64,000 bases of DNA from positions 75,219,757-75,283,756 of the forward strand of contig CM060686.1 in NCBI GenBank assembly GCA_030686995.1, read 5' to 3'. A model generated the notes under the pieces. That model saw only the letters and a program-made list of their open reading frames with translations. It ran no database searches and had not been told where the DNA came from. The DNA comes from Artemisia argyi (Eukaryota > Streptophyta > Magnoliopsida > Asterales > Asteraceae). Of this stretch, positions 10,717 through 20,724 are shown one piece after another. The first letter of the stretch is position 1; each line of letters begins with the position of its first letter. Both the position numbers and the translations under genes were made by a program.

Positions 10717-11853
10717 TTGAAACGATCCATGGATTTTGAAAATTACAAAGAAGGGCAATCTATGCAAAGACCACCACTTTTTGAAGCAAATGGTTTTATA
10801 TATTGGAAAAACCGATTTGAAACTTACGTGAAATCTACAGATATAGATTTATGGTATATAATAATTGATGGTGATAATGTAGCTACGAATAGTAAAGATG
10901 AAGATCAAAAGAAATTGATTGCTAAAAATAATGAAGCTAAAATGAGGCTTTACAATGTTTTGCCTAAGAAAGAATATGAAAGAGTCTTTATGTGTAAAAC
11001 CGCCAAAGAAATTTGGCAATCTTTAATAGTCACTCATCAAGGAAACTCACAAGTTAAGGATAACAAAATTGATCTTCTTATTCAACAATATAAACAATTT
11101 GTTATTCCCGAAGATGAGATTATTGATAGTGCATTTGCTAGGTTTAACACTATTATTATTTCACTTAAAGCACTTGATGAATCTTTTTGTAGCAAGAATT
11201 TTGTAAGAAAATTCCTTAGAGCACTCCATCCAAAGTGGAGAGCAAAAGTGACGACAATTGAAGAATCCAAGGATCTTTCAAGTATGTCACTTGACGAGCT
11301 AATTGGAAACCTCAAAGTTCATGAAATGGTAATGGAAAAAGATTCGGAAATAGTTAAAGTCAAGAAAGAAAAAGTTAAGTCTATTGCCTTGAAAGCTAGA
11401 GTCCAATCAAGTGATGATGAAGAATCTAGTTCGGATAGTGATAATGAAGAATATGCCATGGCCATTAGATACTTCAAGAAGTTCTTTCGTAGACGAGGGA
11501 AGTTTGTAAGGCAACCTAAAGATGACAAGAAAACCTTTCGAAAAGATCGTGATGATAAGAAAGGAAAGGTTGAAAGGAAATGCTTTAGGTGTGGAGACAC
11601 AAGTCATCTCATAGGAGAATGTCCAAAACCACCCAAAAGCAAGTCTCAACAAGCTTTTGTTAGTGGTGCTTGGAGTGACTATGAAGAAGATGACGTTGAG
11701 CCAAAGAATGATGAAATCGCTCTCATGGCTCACGACTCAAATGAGGTACTCTCCGACTCATCTTATTCTTCTATTGATGATGACACCTTACAAAAAGAAT
11801 ATAACAAACTTTGTGAATTTAGCTTAAAAATCATAACAAAAATAAATTTTTGA
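10717..11853 (+). CDS. element B gag (378 codons)
   Basis: Open frame starting MKRSMDFENYKEGQSMQRPP (the in-frame ATG at 10729 is an alternative start). It carries a copia-type gag domain (YVKSTDIDLW, TAKEIWQSL, LDESFCSKNFVRKFLRALHP), then an acidic Ser/Asp/Glu-rich segment, a basic segment, and one CCHC knuckle CFRCGDTSHLIGEC at about residues 289-302. Gag assembles the virus-like particle and binds element RNA. The ORF stops at 11853, but a homologous Lys/Glu-rich continuation runs in another frame immediately downstream, so a frameshift has probably separated gag from pol. Confidence 0.85.
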   Translation: MKRSMDFENYKEGQSMQRPPLFEANGFIYWKNRFETYVKSTDIDLWYIIIDGDNVATNSKDEDQKKLIAKNNEAKMRLYNVLPKKEYERVFMCKTAKEIWQSLIVTHQGNSQVKDNKIDLLIQQYKQFVIPEDEIIDSAFARFNTIIISLKALDESFCSKNFVRKFLRALHPKWRAKVTTIEESKDLSSMSLDELIGNLKVHEMVMEKDSEIVKVKKEKVKSIALKARVQSSDDEESSSDSDNEEYAMAIRYFKKFFRRRGKFVRQPKDDKKTFRKDRDDKKGKVERKCFRCGDTSHLIGECPKPPKSKSQQAFVSGAWSDYEEDDVEPKNDEIALMAHDSNEVLSDSSYSSIDDDTLQKEYNKLCEFSLKIITKINF

Positions 11854-12582
11854 AAACCAAAAAGGAGTTTTTTGAAAATGAAGTTTATGAGTTAAAAGAA
11901 AAAGCTAAGAGATTAGAAAAGAGTAAAGGTATTGACACATCGTGCAAATCATGTGAAGAGCTTAAACTCGAAATTGAGAAACTTTGAATTACTCAAGATG
12001 ATCTAATAAAACAAACCACAAAGTTTAAGAAGTTCGATAAAAGTATTTCTTGTGCGGATGAAATTATGAAACTTCAAAAGTCGCCATTTGATAAAACAGG
12101 ACTAGGTTTCATCAAACTAGAAACTTTGAAGAGTCAAACAAAACAAGAAAAGAAAGCACAAGAAACTAACAAAACTGCTACAACAGCTCACGGAACAGAC
12201 GGAACCCGAAATAGGGTTCCGCCCGTTGAACCCAAAGGTTCCGCCGGGTCTGCAGCAGTAGTGACAGCTTCCACGTCGGATTGTTCAAAATTTGTTAAAG
12301 TCACATATAAAAATGAAACAAAACCTGCTATTAAAACTGGAGTAGGACTTAGTAAAAACGAATTTAGAACTAGAACTACTCAACCGAGACCTAAGACTCC
12401 TATTCCCAAACGCCCCTTTCCAAAGAGTAACTACAATACACGACCAAACTATCACATGTTTGGAACCAAAACACTTCTGGACATTACCAAACTCCAAATT
12501 ACATGTCATGGAACCCTTATGTTCTATTTCCATACTTGGCTCAAGTTAATGGTGTGTTTAACCAAAATGGACCCATGAGAAA
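11854..12582 (+). pseudogene. element B gag-protease linker, frameshifted
   Basis: Coiled-coil-like text (ENEVYELKEKAKRLEKS) continues until a stop near 11985, followed by an open stretch from 12066 rich in Lys, Thr and Pro. It contains a hairpin copy of the LTR motif inside the coding sequence, translated as RNRVPPVEP. After about 12470 the frame no longer follows copia protein sequence. No catalytic motif is present. Confidence 0.6.
12198..12223. repeat. GC-rich hairpin copy 2 (in coding region)
   Basis: GACGGAACCC - GAAATA - GGGTTCCGCC: 10-bp arms with one mismatch and a 6-nt loop, the same design as the LTR copy. A further half-site AAAGGTTCCGCCGGG follows at 12235-12248. Confidence 0.6.
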
Positions 12583-12639
12583 TTGGGGACCAAATGCTTG
12601 AATGTTATTCATAAAATAGGTGTGCCTCAAAGTATGTTT

Positions 12640-13934
12640 GGAACCGGATGAATAAAGATAGCGGTTGTTCAAGGCACATGACGGGTAACAAAAGCCTCTT
12701 CTCAACATATCACAAATGTGATGAGTTAATGTTACGTTTGGTAGTAAAGCTAAGAGCAAAATCATCGGAAAAGGTACAATCTCTCATGACTCTCTTTTTA
12801 TAGATGATGTAGCTCATGTTGATAACTTAGGTTTTAATCTCCTTAGTATTAGTCAACTTTTCCGTAATAAGTATAACGTCCTTTTTAGTGAAAATGGAAG
12901 TAAAATACTTAAAGATGGCATAACCATAGCCAAAGGTGTTCTTAAAAACAACGTGTATGTCTTGAAGATGGATCAAACATCTAGAGACAAACTTTGTCTT
13001 ACTTCATTAGATGAATCTTCAACTTTATGGCATAGACGTTTAAGACATGCTAACATGAGACTTATACAAAACCTCTCCTCCAAAGACCTAGTTCGAAACC
13101 TACCTAAGTTGAAATATGACCAACACTTTTGTGACGCTTGCAAAGTCGGTAAACAAGTCCATAGTAGCCATAAGGCTAAACTTGGTTTCTACATCTAGGT
13201 GTCTCGAACTTTTGCATATGGATTTGTTCGGTCCATCCGCTATACAAAGTTATGGAGGTAACTTCTATACTTTGGTAATAGTAGATGATTATTCAAGATA
13301 TACTTGGACAAAATTTTTGAAAAGTAAAAACGAAGCTTTTGATCAATTTGAAATTCTAAGTAAGAAAATTCAAAATCAAGTAGGAACTTGCATTGTGTCT
13401 ATTAGAACGGATCATGGTCGTGAATTTGATAATGAATTTCAATTTGGAGACTTTTGTGATAAAAATGGAATAACTCATAATTTTTCGGCTCCACGAACCC
13501 CTCAATCTAATGGTGTAGTAGAACGTAAAAACCGAACACTTCAAGAGATGAGTAGAACAATGCTTAATGAACAAAATATTCTACAAAAGTTTTGGTGTAA
13601 CGCCGTTGACACATCAACTTATATTTTAAATCGTGTCTTAATAAGACCATTTTTAAACAAAACTCCACACGAACTTTATAAAGGTAAAAAGCCTGAGCTA
13701 GGTTATTTTAGAGTATTTGGGAGTAAATGTTTTATTCTTAACACAAAGGATTATCTCACCAAATTTGACCCAAAGTCTTATGAAGGTGTGTTTCTTGGAT
13801 ATTCACAAAGTAGTAAAGCTTACATTGTTTTAAACAAAGAAACCTTAAGAGTCGAGGAATCGTTGAATGTAACCTTTGACGAGAGTCCACCTCCTTCTAA
13901 GACATTACCTTTGGTAGATGATGACTTAGTTTAA
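12640..13934 (+). pseudogene. element B protease (wrecked), pre-integrase and integrase
   Basis: Around 12655-12780 pieces of a copia protease are readable only across several frame breaks. A pre-integrase zinc region follows (LWHRRLRHANM ... FCDACKVGK, 13028-13160), then a frameshift near 13175-13195. The integrase core is intact from about 13200 to 13934: Asp in HMDLFGP, Asp in RTDHGREF, Glu in PQSNGVVERKNR, and C-terminal FLGYSQSSKAYIVLN. Integrase inserts the cDNA into chromosomes. The frame closes at TAG 13932-13934. Confidence 0.85.
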
Positions 13935-15652
13935 AGCCAAGCAATAGACAGTCAAGAGATCTTAGGTAATGACAAGGAAGATGAACTATTAAACAAAGAA
14001 ATTGTTAATGTCAAAGAATCTAAAAGTCATCCATTAGATGGTGTCATAGGAAACATTAACGAAAGAACACTAAGATCAAAAGTTCAAAATGAAAGCAACT
14101 TCTTTTGTTTCGTGTCAACCATTGAACAGAAAAATATAAATGAAGCTATAAAAGATGAGTCATGGGTAATAGCCATGCAAGAAGAATTAAACTAATTTGT
14201 TAGGAATGATGTTTGGACATTAGTTCCTCAACCAAAGAGTCAAACAATAATTGGAACAAAATGCGTCTTTCGTAATAAAATGGATGAAAATGGTGTAGTG
14301 TCTATAAACAAAGCTAGGCTAGTAGCACAAGGTTATAATCAACAAGAAGGCATAGACTACGATGAAACGTTTGCTCTGGTAGCTAGGCTCGAGTCTATTA
14401 GAATTTAACTTGCATATGCATGCGCACACAATTTTAAACTCTTTCAAATGGACGTCAAAAGTGCATTCCTAAACGGGTTTATAAATGAAGAAGTATATGT
14501 TTCTCAACCACCGGGCTTCACCGATTTTGAAAAACCAAATCACGTTTACAAACTTAAAAAGGCTTTATACGGACTTAAGCAAGCTCCAAAAGCATGGTAT
14601 GATCGACTTAAAACCTTCCTAGTTGACCATAAGTATACCATGGGCTTAGTTGATAATACTCTCTTCACTAAGAAGAAAGGTTCACATATTATCATAGTCC
14701 AAATCTACGTTGATGACATTATATTCAGATCAACTTGTCAAGAATTATGCGTTGATTTCTCAAAAATCATGCATGACGACTTTGAAATGAGTATGATGGG
14801 AGAACTTAATTTTTCCTAGGACTCCAAATCAAACAACTAGAAGATGGTATCTTCTTTAACCAATCCAAATACATTAAGGACATGCTTAAGAAATTTAGTC
14901 TAGAAGATTCGAAACCAATCAAAACGCCCATGTCCACGAAAACAAAACTCACCAAGGACGAGGAATGTGAATCCGTAGATAGCACTAAATATAGAGGTAT
15001 GATTGGAAGTCTACTTTACCTAACGGCTAGTAGACCTAACATTATGTTTAGTGTTTCTCTATGTGCTCGTTTTCAAGAAGATCCTAAGACAACTCATCTT
15101 GAAGCAGTTAAAAGGATTTTTAGATATATTAAGGGCACTACACATTTAGGTTTATGGTATCCCAAAGGAATGGGAATGGACACCATAGTGTATGCCGACT
15201 CGGATCATCCCGGTGGCTATGTTGATAGAAAAAGCACAAGTGGTACTTGTACTTTTGTTGGACATTGTCTCACCTCATGGTTCTCTAGGAAGCAAACGGC
15301 TCTCGCTATCTCAACAAAGGAAGCAGAATACGTTTCGGCCGGAAAGGCATGTCAACAAGCTCTTTGGATGAAGCAAGCTCTTGTCGACTATGAAATTCAA
15401 CTAAACAACATCTCCATTCTTTGCGACAACAAAGGAGCCATAGATTTTAGTAAAAATCCCATCCAACATTCCCGAACTAAACATATCGAAATCCGTCATC
15501 ACTTTCTTCGTGACAACATCCAAAAAGGAAACATCTCAATCGAGAAAGTTTCTTCCGAAGACAACATAGCCGACATTCTCACAAAACCTCTTAAACGAGG
15601 ACCTTTTAACCTTCTTAGACTAGGCTTAGGACTCATGGAACCTACATTGTAG
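13935..15652 (+). pseudogene. element B reverse transcriptase and RNase H
   Basis: After a variable linker the RT begins near 14140 (DESWVIAMQEELN, stop, [13 protein letters not shown]). Hallmarks: [10 protein letters not shown] at 14448, LYGLKQAPKAWYDRL, and the catalytic YVDDIIF at 14708. Stops occur at about 14193 and 14406 and a frameshift near 14817. RNase H follows with YADSDHPGGYVDRKSTSG, STKEAEYVSAG and LCDNKGAIDFSKNP (the copia Asp/Glu/Asp positions), ending with ILTKPLKRGPFN. This is a near-complete domain set, inactivated by scattered point damage. Confidence 0.9.
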
Positions 15653-16446
15653 TTCTAAACATTAGACAAAAATCACAAAAATTAAAACAAACCAATAAGT
15701 CTTTTTCTCAGCAGTGTCGGCGGAAGCCTCAGCCATAACGGGCGGAACCCTCTTTTCGGTTCTGCCGTTTTCGCCGACCTGCAGAAACTTCACAATTGTT
15801 TATATTAAGCCAAAAACCTTTTATTTCACACCACCATTTCCAAACTGCCACTATTCACTCATCTACACCCACTAAATTTTGATCCTCCATTCCTTCACAT
15901 TGCTCATCAATCATCATTGTAAGTATTCTAAACATAATTACACTCCTGATCTGAGTCTAGGAATTCTATTTTTGCACAAAAACAAAAACTTGGGGTTATG
16001 CATTAACTTGAGAAACTCATGGTGTTTAACAAAACTAATCATGTTCCCCATAGTTAGGAATTGCATTCTTACTAGTTATAAACATGTTTGCTAAAACACC
16101 CCATCACAAATAGGACAAATAGTTTTTCGTCTCACATTGTGAATACAAAATAAAAAAAAAGTTATGTTTAAAACATCACTTGCATAATGTCTCTTGAATG
16201 CTAAAGGGAATACATAACTAATATGTATTTTTGGGTACATTCAAACGAAGCTACATTGAACTAGGAATGTTTGGGTTATCTTTTGTTTTATAACAAAACT
16301 TGCATTATAAAACATTTTAAGCATCAAAATGAGTCAAGATAATCGCACATCCACATTTTTTTCATATAGGCACACACTAGAACATCCACATTATTATATT
16401 CGCTAACTTAAGACTAAAATGTGAAATTTTATTTCTAGGAATCATC
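15653..16446 (+). promoter_or_regulatory. element B post-pol spacer with hairpin and putative 5'-UTR intron for the extra ORF
   Basis: About 800 bp without a gene. A hairpin copy lies at 15741-15766, then an AT-rich stretch with TATATTAAG at 15802, then C/A-rich leader-like sequence. ATTGTAAGTA at 15917 and TTTCTAGGA at 16433 look like donor and acceptor of a 520-bp intron (15919-16438) ending 8 bp before the ATG of the next ORF. An internal promoter with a spliced leader is my inference; I see no direct evidence of transcription. Confidence 0.35.
15741..15766. promoter_or_regulatory. GC-rich hairpin copy 3
   Basis: GGCGGAACCC - TCTTTT - CGGTTCTGCC: 10-bp arms with two mismatches and a 6-nt loop, enclosed by an outer pair GTCGGCG/CGCCGAC (about 15717 and 15772). 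Confidence 0.55.
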
Positions 16447-17484
16447 ATGCCTCCCGTGACTCATTACGACCACAGGGACACCATTAAGTACCTACCCAAA
16501 CACCACAAAACCAAAGGCCTTACCGAAGCTTAAATCAACATTTTCAAAACCTTAGAAAAACGACATCAACTTTGATTGTCTCTTAGAAATCAATGAGCCT
16601 ATTTGTCCTAGGTTTATTTTAGAATTCTATGCATCCGTCACTCTCTCCACGGATGAGTATGGTCATATGTCTATTAACTTCATGGCTAGTGGTCATTAAT
16701 ACTCCTTCACTCTCAATGAATTTGCTCAAATCCTAGGTGTCCCAAACCGTTGTACTTGCATCTACTCCGACAAGCATACCCTCTTAACTCTTGACACACT
16801 CATTGACCGCATCCATCCCTATGATACCCCTCTTGTGTCCAAGGATGAACTTCGTGACCACCTCTTCATTAGGACCACCACCGCTAGGAGAACCCGTACC
16901 GAAAATGAGGTCAACAAGGACCCATATGTATGGAACTCAATGAACTCAAGCCCCAATTCAAGAAATGGGAAGAACTCCTTAGAGCCAATGTCATTAGCAC
17001 CATAGGAAACCGAGATCATATCAATGTTTGCCTTTGCTACATGCTCTACTCCTTTTCCATTAGGCAACCCTTCAACCTTGCCTACTACATAGCCAAGAGA
17101 ATGGCCGACATTCCCGTGCAAGGCACAACGGCTATGCCGTATGGAATGCTCTTGACCCGTCTCTTTAGGTTCATTTCCCCCATTTCGGCAACCCCTAGAG
17201 GTCTTAGCCTAGACTACTCTCTCATTACACACACTTTTATCCCACTAAGTGATAAGAGAGTCTACAAAGCACAAGGAAAACATCCTCATCCTTCTACCTC
17301 CTCATCATCATCCTCAATGAGTGAAGATGAGACTTTGCCCAACTCTAGGTTCCCACCTCTAGAATACCTTTCCCAACTTTTGGATATTCCAAATGAGTCG
17401 GCGGAGTTCAAGCAAACAAATGGGATGTTCAAAAATCTTGGGAGATTCCTTGGAAAGCTCAAGAAGAAGATAAACCGTCAATAA
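16447..17484 (+). pseudogene. element B additional ORF (ATHILA-ORF1/plant-transposon-protein-like)
   Basis: Starts MPPVTHYDHRDTIKYL; stops are near 16532 and 16698 and there are frame shifts near 16560-16570 and 16925. Joined by eye across frames it reads as one protein of about 340 residues with segments FILEFYASVTLSTDEYGHM, YSFTLNEFAQILGVP and, from 16930, MELNELKPQFKKWEELLR to KLKKKINRQ. The pattern of an aromatic-rich strand followed by FTLNEFAQILGVP is what I associate with the ATHILA ORF-1 and putative plant transposon protein families found as extra ORFs in plant LTR elements. Function unknown; an Env-like role has been suggested for some post-pol ORFs, but I see no signal or membrane segment here. 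Confidence 0.55.
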
Positions 17485-17857
17485 GAGCGGGTGTGTAGGA
17501 GTGTTTGGCACTATGTGTGATTTGAACAATTTGGTCATTTAAACAATATGTGTTATATATTTGTGTGTTGGTAGGATATTTGGTACTATTTGGAACTTGT
17601 ATGAACTAACAATGATGCAGGATGACAACATTTGGCATGTTGTCAAATTTTCAAGAATATGAAAATTTTCACTAAGTATAGTGAAATTTGCTAGTCCCCG
17701 GTCAAAGTCCAATGGTATGCGTGTTTACATGTCCATTTTTTGCATTTCCTAATCAGATATGTTATAAATTTTCATTTTTAAGAATTTTTGGAAAATTTGA
17801 AAATCATCTCGCGGGTCAAAACATGGGACTGCCTTGTTTTTCAGGACTGGCGGAACT

Positions 17858-17883
17858 GGCGGTACCCTCAAAAGGGTTCCGCT
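17858..17883. promoter_or_regulatory. GC-rich hairpin copy 4
   Basis: GGCGGTACCC - TCAAAA - GGGTTCCGCT, 10-bp arms with mismatches and a 6-nt loop. A preceding half-site GGCGGAAC lies at 17849. Confidence 0.55.
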
Positions 17884-17924
17884 AGTGTAAATTTCTGGAA
17901 TTCCAGAAATGGCCCAACGGATTA

Positions 17925-17950
17925 GCCGAAACCCTCAGGAGGGTTCCGCC
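17925..17950. promoter_or_regulatory. GC-rich hairpin copy 5
   Basis: GCCGAAACCC - TCAGGA - GGGTTCCGCC, same arm and loop lengths as the other copies, 41 bp after copy 4 ends. Confidence 0.55.
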
Positions 17951-18485
17951 TGTGTTATCGCAGGGTTCCGCCAGACAACCTGCAAATTTTCTTGTATTTT
18001 TCAAACTTTCAATTTACACAATACTTCAAAACAATCTTTTAGGTGAGAAACCCATCTCTTGTTAGTTTAAAACATCATTATATTGATTCTCAGCCTCTAG
18101 AACTCATAGAAAACCATTTCCCGCCAAATTTCAAACTTAGCCATAACCACCTCAAGGAACCTTCACCCATAAGGGAAGGAACCCTTCCAAAGGTTCCTTG
18201 CAATCCGTGAAACATATACCTTCAACCAATTTGACAAACCCACTAAGCATTTAGCGCAAATCTTTGTCTTCTTCCTCTACTATTTTCATTGGATTGACTT
18301 CCAATGATTTGACAACCTTCATTAATCTTTCAAATCATTAGCAACCTCCATTTTTGTATGGTTAAACATCAAATCCAAACACTCGTTCCTATACTTCTTC
18401 ACCTCTATAAATTTAACCATCTTAGAACACCCTCAAATCACACCATCACCATCACAATCTCTGATCCTAAACCACATAATTGATA

Positions 18486-19043
18486 ATGAAAAAGTCAACA
18501 ATCACCTCTCAACCATCTCGACCCATTCGGAGAACCGCCTGCATAAGTGTGAAACCAATTTGGTCACACCACACAACCAACCTAAGTTCTTCATCTTCGG
18601 ATGAATTTTCCTCACCCATAAAAAATGAACATTTTTTAAACCTTGCATCTCCAACTCCATCACCCAAGGGACCCAATGACTTTACTACTCCACCACCAAC
18701 AAAATCACCCATTGACCCATCTCCACCAAGTGCTCCAACCCAACCATCCAAAACTCCATCACCACCACTACCACCTAAACTTGAACCAATGGAGTTATTT
18801 AAGTCTCCTCCAACATCACCACATCCTTTTGTACAAGATCTCAATGATCTTCCACCAAGATCAACAAATCCACTACCTTTGACAAATGAAAAACCAAGGC
18901 CATTGGTTGACCAAAACGAGCCTTTTGACCACAATCAACCACCACAACAAGAGTCACAACATCCAAAACTGTTGGGATATGAAGATCTAAGTACTGCTGG
19001 AAAGATCAAAGTACTGCTATGTAAAAGTACTGCTCAAAGTTAA
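18486..19043 (+). CDS. Pro/Ser-rich ORF at the 3' end of element B
   Basis: ATG at 18486 (MKKSTITSQPSRPIRRTA), 185 codons, with long Pro/Ser/Thr runs such as PPPTKSPIDPSPPSAP. It has low complexity and no recognised domain. The last 25 or so codons run into the 3' LTR, so the frame is truncated or readthrough. It could be the N-terminal part of a longer extra protein cut by a rearrangement at 18970, or a spurious ORF in composition-biased DNA. The opposite strand is also open here, which lowers confidence. Confidence 0.35.
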   Translation: MKKSTITSQPSRPIRRTACISVKPIWSHHTTNLSSSSSDEFSSPIKNEHFLNLASPTPSPKGPNDFTTPPPTKSPIDPSPPSAPTQPSKTPSPPLPPKLEPMELFKSPPTSPHPFVQDLNDLPPRSTNPLPLTNEKPRPLVDQNEPFDHNQPPQQESQHPKLLGYEDLSTAGKIKVLLCKSTAQS

Positions 19044-19565
19044 TATGCTATTCAAGGTCAAAGTACTGCTCGTGATTGAAGATTATGCAAAGTACTTCTA
19101 ATAACAAGGACTTACGTGCAATATTGTTTAAAGGATTACAATGTAATTTTATAAGAATATTCTAGAATTAGTTAGGGATAATTACTTGTCGTTCAAGTAA
19201 ATATTGTAAACCGACTTAAGGTTTTCCTTATGCCTATAAAAGGAGCCTTATAAAAGAACTCGACATCTAGCTTAGTGTCGGTAAACGTGTATAAGCCACG
19301 TGTAAGGTTTTCTCCGCTGGTGAAAGGAGCTTGTTGACTAGTGAAAGAAACTCTCGAGTTGGATACTCGGGGCGTAGACGTAGGGCAAGGAAAAGAGTCC
19401 TTGTAGCCGAACCACGATAAATACTCGTGTTGTGGTTTGATCGTTTCTTTCTTTATCTTGCATATTATATATTGTGTTTTGTTTAGATATTTGATTACAC
19501 GAAAGTTTCAAAAGATAATTAAATTAAAAATGGTAAACTATTCAACCCCCTTCTAGTTTTCCACA
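18970..19565 (+). repeat. 3' LTR of element B (596 bp)
   Basis: The right end TTTTCCACA abuts the target duplication CTAGA. The last 313 bp or so match the 5' LTR. The left end is placed at TGTTGGGATATG because it has a TG start, but this part has no match in the 5' LTR. TATAAAAG lies at 19235-19242. GTACTGCT is repeated at 18991, 19011, 19027 and 19063. Confidence 0.65.
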
Positions 19566-19570
19566 CTAGA

Positions 19571-20509
19571 CCTCAGGATAGCTGGACAAAATCCAAAACA
19601 ATTGAGCTTGTGAACATCATTGGTGAGCCCACTGAAGGCATGCTTACCAGAATCATGGCTGCGAAACTCAAGGTAGCCTCAGCCAATGTTTGTCTCTATG
19701 TGGATTTTCTTTCTGACATAGAGCCCAAAAATGTTAAAGAAGCTTTAACTTATGAGAACTGGATTCAGGCCATGAGAGAAGAGTTGGAACAATTTGACAT
19801 GAATGATGTCATGACCCTTTTTGAATGCCCTAAAGGTGTTTTAGTTATTGGAATGAAGTGGGTCTACAAAAACAAGACTGGTGAATGTGGAATAGTCATC
19901 AAAAACAAGGCAAGACTTGTTGCAAAAGGATATAACCAACAGGAAGGTATTGATTATGAGGAAACCTTTGCACCTGTTGTTAGAATGGAAGCCATCAGGA
20001 TCTTCCTAGCCTATGCAACATACATGAACTTTAAAGTTTACCAAATGGATGTAAAAAGTGCATTCCTGAATGGTAAAATTTAAGAAGATGTCTATGTGCA
20101 ACAACCTCCTGGCTTTGAAAGCAATGAATTTCCTAATCATGTCTGCAAGCTTAACAAAACCCTTTATGGACTAAAGCAAGCACCCAGGGCATGGTATCAA
20201 ACACTTTCAGCCTTCCTGATCCAAAACAAGTTTGTCAGAGGAAAGATTAACAACACCTTGTTCATCTGTAGAACAAAAAGTGATGTCATCCTTGTTCAAG
20301 TATATGTTGATGACATCATCTTTGGCTCAACAAGTTACAAACTTTGTAAAAAATTTGAAAAACTCATGACCACAAAGTTTGAAATGAGCATGATGGGTGA
20401 ACTCACTTACTTTATTGGACTTCAAATCAAACAGACTGACAAAGGCATATCCATTTGTCAAGAAAAATATATTAGGAACCTACTTAAGAAGTATGAGCTT
20501 ATGTGCTAG
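19571..20509 (+). pseudogene. element A reverse transcriptase
   Basis: Continues the frame that stopped at the B insertion: [20 protein letters not shown], then the RT domain from [12 protein letters not shown]. Typical copia RT motifs are [42 protein letters not shown], the stop at 20081-20083, LYGLKQAPRAWYQ, and the catalytic YVDDIIFGS at about 20306. It ends abruptly at 20509 at the edge of a rearranged patch, so the RT-RNase H connection is lost. Confidence 0.9.
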
Positions 20510-20724
20510 ATACCAGACAACCTTGGTCCATAAAGCTTATGTGCAAGCTTGGTCCATAAAGGGTTTTGTTAAGCTTGATACCATAAAGGGTTTTGGTCCA
20601 TAAAGCTTATGTGCAAGCTTAACAAAACCCTTTATGGACCAAGCTTAAGAAGTATGAGCTTATGTGCAAGCTTAACAAAACCCTTTATGGACTAAATCAA
20701 ACAGACTGACAAAGGCATTACTTT
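20510..20724. repeat. scrambled local duplications within element A pol
   Basis: About 215 bp made of short copies of neighbouring RT sequence. The run CAAGCTTAACAAAACCC (source 20146) occurs forward at about 20614 and 20667 and inverted at about 20559. AGAAGTATGAGCTTATGTGC occurs at 20487 and 20647. AAACAGACTGACAAAGGCAT occurs at about 20429 and 20698. ATGTGCTAGATACCAG occurs at about 20501 and 20780. It encodes nothing. Confidence 0.8.

Larger units (their letters stand above)
17485..18485 (+). promoter_or_regulatory. element B spacer with hairpins 4 and 5 and second internal promoter candidate
   Basis: No gene. Two hairpin copies (17858-17883 and 17925-17950) and a spare half-site GGGTTCCGCC (17963) are followed by leader-like C/A-rich DNA, a weaker relative AGGAACCCTTCC-AAAGGTTCC near 18175-18200, and CTATAAATTTAACC at 18404, a TATA-box candidate 80 bp before the next ATG. 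Confidence 0.35.
9599..19565 (+). mobile_element. Ty1/copia retrotransposon B, about 10 kb, nested in A
   Basis: Bounded by the perfect 5-bp target duplication CTAGA (9594-9598 and 19566-19570). Its ends are TGTT...CCACA. Removing it joins the pol frame of element A at Pro-Arg/Pro-Gln without loss. Inside are a 5' LTR, PBS, gag, protease, integrase, RT, RNase H, then 3.3 kb with two further ORF regions and a 3' LTR. A long post-pol region with extra ORFs suggests the SIRE-like copia group. Several frameshifts and stops make it non-autonomous now. Confidence 0.9.

Noticed and set aside
18509..18934. 141-codon Gly-rich minus ORF
   Set aside because: Mirror image of the Pro-rich plus ORF; it arises from composition.
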